From JBKHJZ01 sp046537875 (GTDB lineage Bacteria; Actinomycetota; Acidimicrobiia; Acidimicrobiales; VFJN01), in assembly GCA_046537875.1 (NCBI GenBank), contig JBKHJZ010000096.1, positions 1-12,243 of the forward strand: a stretch of 12,243 bases of DNA, given 5' to 3'. The notes beneath the pieces were generated by a model that was given only the letters and a program-made list of their open reading frames with translations, made no database searches and was not told the origin of the DNA. Below, in pieces: positions 6,526 to 12,243 of the stretch (position 1 is its first letter; each line of letters starts with the position of its first letter). A program made the translations under genes and the position numbers.

Positions 6526-6531
6526 GGGAGG
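6526..6531 (+). promoter_or_regulatory. Shine-Dalgarno candidate for the membrane-anchored protein
   Basis: GGGAGG ends seven bases before the GTG at 6539. It is the best ribosome-binding match upstream of this gene and is the reason for preferring that start over the GTG at 6638. Confidence 0.5.
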
Positions 6532-6538
6532 CGTCTCG

Positions 6539-7444
6539 GTGAACGGCGATCCCCGACGAGCCACGGGCCCATCAGCCCTGCGCCATCGGGCAGATCGGCC
6601 CTGGCACGGCGCCGTTCGGACGGTCACCGTCAGGATCGTGGACGAGACCGACGGAGACGTCGGGCCGGACGGACCCGGTCGACGGGTTCCGCGACGCGTG
6701 GTCGTGGCCGCCATCGCGGTCGCCACCGTGATCCTCGTGGCCGGAGCCGCCGTGCTGGTGACCCGCGGCGACGGGGACACGAGCACGACGGGAGCGACGA
6801 CGACCGAACGGGAGCCTTCGACGTCCAGGACCACGAGGCGGTCGACGACGACGACCTCCGAGAGGGCGTCGACACCCCCGCCGACCACCGAGGCAGGGAC
6901 CGAGACGTCGACACCCGCGGCGTCGACGACCAGCTCGACCGCTGCTGGGACGGGGCTACCGCCTCAGGGTGATCACGTCGCTCCGGACTGCGTCAACGGC
7001 TGGAGCGTGCCGGCGCCCGGGACGTCGCTGCGCACCAGACCGCTCGACCTGATGCGCCGGGACATGGGCGTGACGGGCAAGTTCCGCGTCCTCGAGATGC
7101 GCTACTTCACCGGGCCCGAAGTCCCGTGGATCATCTACCCCCGACCGCCGTACGTCGAGTGGTGGTACGTCAAGGCCCACCTCGTCGACGACCCGGACTT
7201 CCGGGCGCGGTGGCTCGTGGTCTACCGGAGACCGACGGCCAACGGCGTCGCAGCGGTCGCCCGGTTCGACACGACGGGTTACCGGTCACCCGACTGGCGG
7301 GGCTTCATCGGCGAGAGCGAGCCCCGCACCATCGAGGGCCTGCCCGGCACGTGGATCGGGATCGACTACGACTTCCTGGTGGGCGAGGACGGCGAGAAGC
7401 CCGGCCTCCCGGACGAGAACGTGGGGTGCATGGACGGCACGTGA
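6539..7444 (+). CDS. Membrane-anchored protein with Thr/Ser-rich linker and unrecognised extracytoplasmic domain
   Basis: A 301-aa protein I do not recognise. From the GTG at 6539, residues 1-53 are a basic, Arg-rich cytoplasmic segment. Residues 54-74 (VVVAAIAVATVILVAGAAVLV) form one hydrophobic segment acting as signal anchor. Residues about 81-140 are a Thr/Ser/Pro-rich linker with a TTTT run. Residues about 145-301 are a compact domain rich in Trp/Tyr (PPYVEWWYVKAHLVDD, SPDWRGF, TWIGIDYDF) with two cysteines, C151 and C297, able to form a disulfide outside the membrane. The start is uncertain: GTG 6539 has GGGAGG seven bases upstream, whereas GTG 6638 gives a shorter acidic N-terminus and begins where third-position G/C rises. 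It is the only complete plus-strand gene and stands alone. Confidence 0.75.
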   Translation: MNGDPRRATGPSALRHRADRPWHGAVRTVTVRIVDETDGDVGPDGPGRRVPRRVVVAAIAVATVILVAGAAVLVTRGDGDTSTTGATTTEREPSTSRTTRRSTTTTSERASTPPPTTEAGTETSTPAASTTSSTAAGTGLPPQGDHVAPDCVNGWSVPAPGTSLRTRPLDLMRRDMGVTGKFRVLEMRYFTGPEVPWIIYPRPPYVEWWYVKAHLVDDPDFRARWLVVYRRPTANGVAAVARFDTTGYRSPDWRGFIGESEPRTIEGLPGTWIGIDYDFLVGEDGEKPGLPDENVGCMDGT

Positions 7445-7480
7445 CCCCGGTGACGGCCGGCCCGCGGCACGGCCCCGGGG
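7445..7480. terminator. GC hairpin between convergent genes
   Basis: Just after the plus-strand stop codon, CCCCGG (7445-7450) plus GGCC (7455-7458) pair with GGCCCCGGGG (7471-7480), leaving a TGAC bulge and a 12-base loop. There is no T-run. It sits in the 155-base gap between two convergent genes and could stop transcription from either side. Nothing else is seen in that gap. Confidence 0.4.
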
Positions 7481-7599
7481 ACGGTGGGGAGTGCCTACGC
7501 TTCCGCGACCACCACGAACGATGACGAGGTGTCGAGCCTGCCGGCCAGCTTTCCCGCTGAGGTGATCCGTCTCCAGGTTGGAGGTCGCTGAGGCGTCCG

Positions 7600-8037
7600 T
7601 CAGTCCGGTGGCGGCCAGTCCGGGTCGAGTTGCCGGAGGAACTGTGCGCAACGCTCGGCCTCGTCGTACTCACCGATCGCCTCGGCGGCCGCCCGCAGCC
7701 CGTCGAGGGCCCGCAGGAACCCCCGGTTCGCCGGGTGCACCCAGCGCACGTACCCCGAGCCCCGCCACCCGCCGGCCCGCAGGCGATCGAGGCCCCGGTG
7801 GTAGCCGACCCGGCAGCAGGCGTAGCGCTCCACGTCGTCCCGGGCGACGGTGCCGAGCCGTGCCCACCCGTCGAGGAAGACGGGCCACCGTGCCACCACC
7901 TCGGCGACCGCGTCGCGGTGCTCGCGCGCGGGCCGGCCCAGCGCCACGTCGAGGGCCGCCATCGCCTCCGCCGGCTCGTCGTCGAGCACCGTCTCCTGCG
8001 GCCCGCTGGCCGACAGGCCGACGCGCTGGTCAGCCAC
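7600..8037 (-). CDS. DUF3151 family protein
   Basis: A 145-aa conserved actinobacterial protein of unknown function. The family hallmark is the central and C-terminal run: WPVFLDGWARLG (51-62), VERYACCRVGYHRGLDRLR (69-87), then GWRGSGYVRWVHPANRGFLRALDGL (90-114), and a helical IGEYDEAERCAQFLRQLDPDW end. It is probably all-helical and cytoplasmic, without signal peptide or membrane segment. The GTG at 8037 overlaps the patatin stop by eight bases, with AGGG about eight bases upstream inside the patatin gene, so it is likely the last cistron of that transcript. The frame stays open far upstream, but that part is antisense-type shadow of the patatin gene. Its presence is one reason to place the window in Actinobacteria. 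Confidence 0.88.
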   Translation of the reverse strand: MADQRVGLSASGPQETVLDDEPAEAMAALDVALGRPAREHRDAVAEVVARWPVFLDGWARLGTVARDDVERYACCRVGYHRGLDRLRAGGWRGSGYVRWVHPANRGFLRALDGLRAAAEAIGEYDEAERCAQFLRQLDPDWPPPD

Positions 8038-9226
8038 GGGAACGACCCTGCGGCCGCAGCCGGCTGCGGGAGGCGAGAGCCAGCGGCGCCCGCACCCACC
8101 GGGCGGTGACGGCCGTGCCCTCGGCGGACGCGGCGGGCCCGTCGCCGTCCTCCATGACGTCGACCCGGCCGTTGATCTCCGACGTGCCGGTCCCGTCCAC
8201 CGAGCCGGGTCCGCCGGACCGGCCGGTCGTCCGGGCCTCACCGGACGTCTCACCCGGGACGGCACCGTCGCCGTCGTGGTGGGTGACCGCCACCGTCGCG
8301 CCACGGGCCCCGTCGCCGAGCACGATCTCCTCGTGCGGCTCGGTGTCCGCGTCCTCTCCGGCGACCTCGACCGCCTCGACCCCGCGCTCGAGGCGGTCGA
8401 GGAAGTCGACGGTCGCCGCATGGGCCTGGGCGATCAGCTCGGCTGACCGGGTGAAGTCGTTGTACCGCATCGCCGGGGTCTCGCCGGTGGGCAGGACGTG
8501 GGCGGTGACACCGGGCGGGAGGGCGGCGAGCTCGCGCTTGAACCGGTGGTGACGTGCGATCCAGTACGACTGCACCGCCACGTCGAGCGGCCGGCGGGGC
8601 TCGGGACGCGGCCGCGAGTACGAGCCGACCTGGAGCACGTACAACGTCGTCGCCCCGAGCTCGACGGCCCGGCGCATCGGGACGTCGTCGACGATGGCGC
8701 CATCGAGATAGCGGACGCCGTCGATCTCGACGGCCGGGTAGACCGCGGGCAGCGCCGCCGACGCGAGGATCGGATCCACCAGCGGACCGGAGCTGAACCA
8801 CCGCTCGGTGACGCTGGCCACGTCGGTCGCCACACACTGGAACGGCACGGCGAGATGCTCGAAGGTGCTGTCACCCAGCACGTTCTCGAGGCTCCGGCGC
8901 AGGCCGGTGTTGTCGTGGAGCGCCTCGCCGCGGCGGGCCAGCCCGATCGCGTTGGGCAACCAGCCGCTCGGCATCAGGTCGGCGCCGTCGAGCTCGCGCC
9001 AGAGCTGGACCAACCGGTCGACGCCGGCGGGCGTGGGGTCACGGGCGAGCGCGGCGCCGTTGATGGCACCCACCGAGCAGCCCACGACCAGGTCGGGCAC
9101 CACGCCCCGCTCCGTGAGCGCGCGCAGCATCCCGATCTGCAGGGCGCCGAGGTTCCCGCCGCCGGAGAGCACGAAGGCCACCGGCCCGGGACGGCGCCGC
9201 CGGAGCAAGCGTCGCAACGATGCCAT
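8030..9226 (-). CDS. Patatin-like phospholipase/esterase with long low-complexity C-terminal extension
   Basis: A 398-aa patatin-type lipid hydrolase. After a basic N-terminus (LRRLLRRRRP) comes VAFVLSGGGNLGALQIG at 16-32, with the glycine-rich oxyanion loop; the usual GGGxRG arginine is replaced (GGGNLG). The nucleophile elbow is GCSVG at 49-53, with S51. The dyad aspartate is D175 in YLDGAIVDDVP. The catalytic Ser-Asp dyad is thus present, and acyl-ester hydrolysis of a lipid is expected. The domain ends near residue 285 (TVDFLDRLERGVEAV). Residues 287-398 form an unusual tail: acidic and Gly/Thr-rich, then basic near the end (SRSRLRPQGRSRG). The gene starts 48 bases after the alpha/beta hydrolase stop and overlaps the DUF3151 start. 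The substrate is not predictable. Confidence 0.9.
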   Translation of the reverse strand: MASLRRLLRRRRPGPVAFVLSGGGNLGALQIGMLRALTERGVVPDLVVGCSVGAINGAALARDPTPAGVDRLVQLWRELDGADLMPSGWLPNAIGLARRGEALHDNTGLRRSLENVLGDSTFEHLAVPFQCVATDVASVTERWFSSGPLVDPILASAALPAVYPAVEIDGVRYLDGAIVDDVPMRRAVELGATTLYVLQVGSYSRPRPEPRRPLDVAVQSYWIARHHRFKRELAALPPGVTAHVLPTGETPAMRYNDFTRSAELIAQAHAATVDFLDRLERGVEAVEVAGEDADTEPHEEIVLGDGARGATVAVTHHDGDGAVPGETSGEARTTGRSGGPGSVDGTGTSEINGRVDVMEDGDGPAASAEGTAVTARWVRAPLALASRSRLRPQGRSRG

Positions 9227-9274
9227 CGAGACGAGCGTACCGGCGCCCGGCGGGCCGGCCGAGGCACCGGCACG

Positions 9275-10060
9275 TCAGGGTGCGGTGGGGAGACCGTGCG
9301 CGCGGGACGCCGCCCGGCGCACGAGGTCAGCGAACGCTGAGGGGTGGGTCCGGTGCGCTCCGTGCCCGGCGCCGTCGACCACGACCAGCTCGCCGCGGGG
9401 CGCGCGAGACGCGAGCTCGCGGGTGGCGCGCCGGTGGTGCGCGTTCGAGAGCGCTCCGTGGGCCGCCACCACGGGGACGGTCACCCGTTCCGGGTGGTAG
9501 GGGGCCGGCGATCCCGGATGCGCGGCCGCCATCTCGGCCACCAACGTCGGGCCCTCGGCCCGGCGGTGCGCCCGTGTGCTCGCGGGGAGGCGCTCCCAGG
9601 TCCGGTCCCCGAGCATCCGGCGCAGGAACCACTCGGCGGCCTCGGAGGGATCCTCCCGGGAGGCGCGCTGGCCGACGCTGTCGCGAGGCCACCACGACTC
9701 CCACATCATGGGCGCCTCGTAGGCCAGCACCGCCCCCACGGTTCCCGGGGCCCGTTCGGCCAGCGCGAGGGCCACGACGCCCCCGAAGCTGTGGCCGGCC
9801 AGCACCGCGGTCCGGCCGTCGACCACCGCGGCGAGGTCGTCGACCTGCTGATCGAACGAGGTGGGCGGTCCGGCATCGAGCGACCGGCCGTAGCCGCGGC
9901 GGTCGTAGCGCACGACCCGGTACTCGCCCTCGAGCAGGCGGCGCACGCGCAGCATGCCCCCCGAGCGGTCCATGGAGCCGTGCACGAGCACGACGACCGC
10001 TCCCTCCCCCACCTCCTCGGTCCAGAGCCCCCGGGGGCTGCGACGGCGATGATCGGCCAC
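9275..10060 (-). CDS. Alpha/beta hydrolase
   Basis: A 261-aa alpha/beta-hydrolase-fold enzyme. VVVLVHGSMDRSGGM at 22-36 gives the oxyanion-hole HGS, RRGYGRS follows at 54-60, and the nucleophile elbow GHSFGG at 89-94 places S91. GAGHGAH at 230-236 carries the probable catalytic H233. The usual acid after strand 7 is not obvious: the expected position reads HGALSNAHH. E115 in LAYEAPMMW may take that role, as happens in other members with the acid after strand 6; this is inference. The GTG at 10060 lies 25 bases after the pyruvate kinase stop without a clear Shine-Dalgarno. The substrate is unknown; esterases, haloperoxidase-like proteins and epoxide hydrolase relatives all share these motifs. 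No signal peptide, so cytoplasmic. Confidence 0.88.
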   Translation of the reverse strand: MADHRRRSPRGLWTEEVGEGAVVVLVHGSMDRSGGMLRVRRLLEGEYRVVRYDRRGYGRSLDAGPPTSFDQQVDDLAAVVDGRTAVLAGHSFGGVVALALAERAPGTVGAVLAYEAPMMWESWWPRDSVGQRASREDPSEAAEWFLRRMLGDRTWERLPASTRAHRRAEGPTLVAEMAAAHPGSPAPYHPERVTVPVVAAHGALSNAHHRRATRELASRAPRGELVVVDGAGHGAHRTHPSAFADLVRRAASRAHGLPTAP

Positions 10061-10085
10061 GGTCAGGAGACGCCAACGGCCATGG

Positions 10086-11510
10086 TCACGAGATCGACAC
10101 GACCCGCAGCACGTCGGTGGTCCCCTCGCCGGCGTCGGGGGCCCCGGCCAGCACCGCGATCATCTCCCCGTGGTGGACGAGGCCCCCACGGACCGCCGCC
10201 TCCACGACGCACCAGATCATCTCGTCGGTGCTCGCGTAGTCCTCCACCACCAGCGGTTCCACCCCCCAGGAGAGCGCGAGCTGCCGAGCGGTCGCCGATC
10301 GGGGGCTGGCACCGATCAACCGGCACCCCGGGCGCAGCGCCGCCATCGCCCGGGCGGTCGCGCCCGTGTTCGTGCAGCACACGATCGCCGAGAGGCCGAG
10401 CTCGCTCGCAGCACGCGAAGCGGCGTGCGCCATGGCGACCGTGATCGCCTTCGTCGACGGCCCGCGCTGGTGGACCAGCCCCCGATCGGGGGTGCCGCCG
10501 ACCGCCGGCAGCTCCGACCGCTCCGCCCGGCGCGCGATGCGCGCCATGGTCCGCACGGCCTGCACCGGGTCGTGACCGATCGCGGTCTCGGCCGACAGCA
10601 TCAGCGCATCCGTGCCGTCGAGGACCGCGTTGGCGACATCGGTGGCCTCGGCGCGGGTGGGCGTGGGCGCGGTGACCATCGACTCGAGCATCTGGGTGGC
10701 GGTGACCACCGGCGTGCCGCGGGCGGCACAGGCCCGGATGATCCGCTTCTGCAGGTGCGGTACCTCCTCGAGGGCACAGTCGATCCCCAGGTCGCCACGG
10801 GCCACCATCACGCCGTCGGCCACCTCGAGGATGGGGTTGAGGTGCTCGACCGCGGCCCGCGTCTCGATCTTCGCCATCAGCCGCGGCCCGTCGGGCCCGA
10901 GGGCCTCGCGCACCCGGAGGAGTTCCTCGGGCCGCCGCACCAACGACACCGCCACCCAGTCGGCGTGGCGGGCGACCTCGTCGACCAGTCGCAGGTCGTG
11001 CTCCGTCGGCACCGAGGGCACCCAGCGGCCCGACGGCAGGTGGGCGCCCGGGCGGCCCTGGAGGCGGCCGCCGGTCCGCACGACCGCCCGCACGATCGGG
11101 CCGTCGACGTCGACGACCTCGAGCGACACGATCCCGTCCCCCAGCACGATCGTGTCGCCGGGACCGACGATCTCGGGGAGCTGGGGCTCGTCGACCACGA
11201 TCCGCGTGCCGTCGCTCGCTCCGGCGCCGGGCTCCAGATCGAGGCGATCTCCCTCCGCGAGGAACGTGCCGCCGTCGGGGAACGCTCCCGTGCGGACCTT
11301 CGGACCCGGCAGGTCGGCGAGGATCCCGATCGTCCTGCCCCGGGCGGCCGCCGCGTCGCGGACCCGTCCCATGTCGAGGATGTGGCCGTCCACCGTGCCG
11401 TGGGCGAGGCCGAGGCGCACGACATCCACCCCGGCCCGCAGCAGGTCGTCGACCACGTTCGGCGGCGCAGACGCCGGACCGAGCGTGGCGACGATCTTCG
11501 TCCGACGCAC
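10086..11510 (-). CDS. pyk: Pyruvate kinase, probably potassium-independent type
   Basis: A 474-aa enzyme of normal bacterial length, making pyruvate and ATP from phosphoenolpyruvate and ADP. It opens RRTKIVATLGPAS. The core holds AKIET (K214, E216), VARGDLG (D240), TATQMLESM with T272, and PTRAEATDVANAVLDGTDA, so proton-transfer and Mg ligands are intact. The C-terminal domain (about 345-474) keeps PSTKAI and the CCTNTGATARAM block. The potassium site departs from the norm: the canonical RLNFSHG reads RLGLAHG (G34, A36), and the D-T-K-G-P-E stretch reads DLPGPK (66-71), with Leu for Thr and Lys at the position that is Glu in potassium-dependent enzymes. The GTG at 11510 has GGGGGG four bases upstream, and the VOC gene ends 15 bases before. 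A catalytically altered paralogue is possible if a second pyk exists. Confidence 0.93.
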   Translation of the reverse strand: MRRTKIVATLGPASAPPNVVDDLLRAGVDVVRLGLAHGTVDGHILDMGRVRDAAAARGRTIGILADLPGPKVRTGAFPDGGTFLAEGDRLDLEPGAGASDGTRIVVDEPQLPEIVGPGDTIVLGDGIVSLEVVDVDGPIVRAVVRTGGRLQGRPGAHLPSGRWVPSVPTEHDLRLVDEVARHADWVAVSLVRRPEELLRVREALGPDGPRLMAKIETRAAVEHLNPILEVADGVMVARGDLGIDCALEEVPHLQKRIIRACAARGTPVVTATQMLESMVTAPTPTRAEATDVANAVLDGTDALMLSAETAIGHDPVQAVRTMARIARRAERSELPAVGGTPDRGLVHQRGPSTKAITVAMAHAASRAASELGLSAIVCCTNTGATARAMAALRPGCRLIGASPRSATARQLALSWGVEPLVVEDYASTDEMIWCVVEAAVRGGLVHHGEMIAVLAGAPDAGEGTTDVLRVVSIS

Positions 11511-11525
11511 GCGTCCCCCCGGTCC

Positions 11526-11912
11526 CTAGAGAAGCCGCCGACGCAGCGGGTGCGACTCGGGTACCTGCACCAGCACGAGCTTCGTGCCGTCGGGGTCGGC
11601 GATCCAGCACTCCCGCAGACCCCAGGGCTCGGTCACCGGAGGTCGCAGCACCTCGACGCCGGCGGCCTCCAGCCGGGCGTGCTCGGCGTCGACGTCCGGC
11701 ACCTGCAACCACAGCGTCGGACCGGCACCGCGGGCACCGTCCCCGCAGGTGAGCTCGAGGAAGCCCCCACCGAGGAAGAGGACCACACCGGTCACGGTGT
11801 CCCCGGTGCCGTACTCGCGGGCCACGCGCAGCCCGAGCACGTCGCGGTACCAGCGGACGGTCGCCTCGAAGTCCGACGGTCTGTGCAGCACCCGGCTCGA
11901 GAGGACCTCCAC
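11526..11912 (-). CDS. VOC family protein (glyoxalase/bleomycin resistance-like)
   Basis: A 128-aa protein with two beta-alpha-beta-beta-beta modules. The first is SSRVLHRPSDFEATVRWYRDVLGL, leading to LFLGGGFLELTCGD. The second is LWLQVPDVDAEHARLEAAGV, leading to LRECWIADPDGTKLVLVQV. H10 and E53 stand where metal ligands often are, but the late Glu common in DPDGNxIEL is replaced (TKLVL), so a typical glyoxalase I metal centre is doubtful. Members act as isomerases, dioxygenases or drug-binding proteins; nothing here decides. The GTG at 11912 is the likely start, with no strong Shine-Dalgarno. TAGCGT eight bases upstream could be a -10 of a nearly leaderless transcript, though no good -35 is visible. 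It is the first gene of the run leading into pyruvate kinase. Confidence 0.87.
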   Translation of the reverse strand: MEVLSSRVLHRPSDFEATVRWYRDVLGLRVAREYGTGDTVTGVVLFLGGGFLELTCGDGARGAGPTLWLQVPDVDAEHARLEAAGVEVLRPPVTEPWGLRECWIADPDGTKLVLVQVPESHPLRRRLL

Positions 11913-11946
11913 GGCTCGCCACGCTACCGACGGAGGGCCCCGGTTT

Positions 11947-11993
11947 CGGTGTGAACGCAGGGCCCGGCCCCAGAGGTCCCCGGTCTCACACCG
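11947..11993. repeat. Spaced 8-bp inverted repeat upstream of the VOC-pyk operon
   Basis: CGGTGTGA (11947-11954) and TCACACCG (11986-11993) are perfect inverted copies separated by 31 bases, beginning 34 bases upstream of the VOC start codon. The right arm overlaps a pair of 9-mers, CACCGTGAC (11989-11997) and CACCGTCAC (11999-12007), spaced by 10 bp. It may be a regulatory site for the downstream genes; the function is inferred from position only. Confidence 0.4.
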
Positions 11994-12007
11994 TGACCCA
12001 CCGTCAC

Positions 12008-12170
12008 CCCGACGTCATCAGTTCCACTTCCCGGACACCGACGCTGCAGGCCCGCCACCGCATCCCGAACCCCGAGGTCATGGGTTCCGCCACCGCAAGC
12101 CCGAGGTCATCGGTTCCGCTTCCGGAACCCATCGCCTCGCCCTTCACCCGGCGGAACCCAAATCCTCGGG
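12008..12170. repeat. Cluster of five degenerate 21-bp repeats in both orientations
   Basis: The motif is close to CCGAGGTCATGGGTTCCGCC, preceded by one more C. Direct copies lie at 12008-12028 (degenerate), 12071-12091 and 12100-12120. Inverted copies lie at 12121-12141 and 12150-12170. The copies at 12071 and 12150 match at 18 of 21 positions. CCGCCACCGCA (12052-12062 and 12087-12097) precedes two of the copies. The third and fourth copies face each other and can fold into a 17-position stem with three mismatches and a CTTC loop (12102-12139). No reading frame explains the pattern. Confidence 0.75.
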
Positions 12171-12197
12171 CAATCGCCGCAGCCGAGCGCCGGGGCC

Positions 12198-12243
12198 GGC
12201 AGGAGCCGCCCGTCGGCAGGAGCCGCCCGTCGGCAGGAGCCGC
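12198..12243. repeat. 17-bp tandem repeat truncated by the window edge
   Basis: The unit GGCAGGAGCCGCCCGTC is present twice without mismatch (12198-12214, 12215-12231), and 12 bases of a third copy reach the last base. The period is not a multiple of three, so a repeated peptide is unlikely. The array probably continues beyond the window. Confidence 0.85.

Larger units (their letters stand above)
11913..12243. other. Gene-free right end
   Basis: This 331-base stretch upstream of the VOC gene has no convincing reading frame on either strand. It contains only the three repeat structures listed separately (spaced inverted repeat, 21-bp motif cluster, 17-bp tandem array), and presumably the promoter of the VOC-pyk transcript, which I cannot place confidently. 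Confidence 0.6.

Noticed and set aside
10063..11922. Very long minus-strand frame of 619 codons over pyruvate kinase
   Set aside because: It is Arg/Gly/Pro-rich with no motif, while the overlapping frame encodes a complete pyruvate kinase and VOC protein. Long shadow frames are expected at this G+C.
10170..11954. Plus-strand 594-codon frame antisense to pyruvate kinase
   Set aside because: Composition is His/Arg/Asp-rich shadow and there are no domains; it exists because reverse-complement GC-rich codons avoid stops.
12008..12243. CRISPR array at the right end
   Set aside because: The 17-bp units are directly adjacent without spacers, and the 21-bp motifs vary in sequence, orientation and spacing. 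No cas gene is present.
1..12243. Insertion sequence, prophage, integron or toxin-antitoxin unit
   Set aside because: No transposase, integrase, terminal inverted repeat pair or small toxin/antitoxin gene pair was found by reading both strands.

Overview
This is a very G+C-rich chromosomal segment from an actinomycete-type bacterium. Supporting signs are strong third-position G/C bias, frequent GTG starts, few intergenic gaps and a DUF3151 gene, a family I know mainly from Actinobacteria. Acidimicrobiia would fit, but that is a guess. Nearly everything lies on the minus strand. Only the gene remnant at the left edge and one membrane-anchored protein (6539-7444) are on the plus strand. I see no tRNA, rRNA, CRISPR array, transposase or phage gene.

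Layout. (1) 1-89: apparent 3' end of a plus-strand gene, convergent with the next block. (2) 121-1643 (minus): a single-domain rhodanese followed by ribonuclease D, whose start lies inside the rhodanese gene. (3) 1806-4268 (minus): flavin reductase-like protein, then a PLP-dependent decarboxylase/lyase resembling sphingosine-1-phosphate lyase, then MobA. Both junctions overlap (TGATG, and a 17-bp overlap with GGAGG inside the upstream gene), so this looks like one translationally coupled operon. (4) 4351-6391 (minus): a VOC/PhnB-like protein, a gap, then ArsR-type regulator, AHSA1/SRPBCC protein and DUF1801 protein. Parts of this block have clearly lower G+C than the flanks. The ArsR gene has a TTGACA box inside an imperfect palindrome and is probably leaderless. 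(5) 6539-7444 (plus): one transmembrane segment, a Thr/Ser-rich linker and an unrecognised extracytoplasmic domain. (6) 7600-11912 (minus): VOC protein, pyruvate kinase, alpha/beta hydrolase, patatin-like lipase and DUF3151 protein, with gaps of 15, 25 and 48 bases and one overlap, so a possible five-gene transcript. (7) 11913-12243: no gene, but dense repeats: five degenerate copies of a 21-bp motif in both orientations, a spaced inverted repeat just upstream of the VOC gene, and a 17-bp tandem repeat running off the edge.

No clear undescribed multi-gene system is visible. The observations most worth following are the pyruvate kinase, which lacks the usual potassium ligands and carries Lys at the position that marks potassium-independent enzymes; the repeat-rich right end; and the S1P-lyase-like enzyme coupled to a flavin reductase in a lineage not known for sphingolipids. 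All functional calls come from reading motifs by eye, without database searches.
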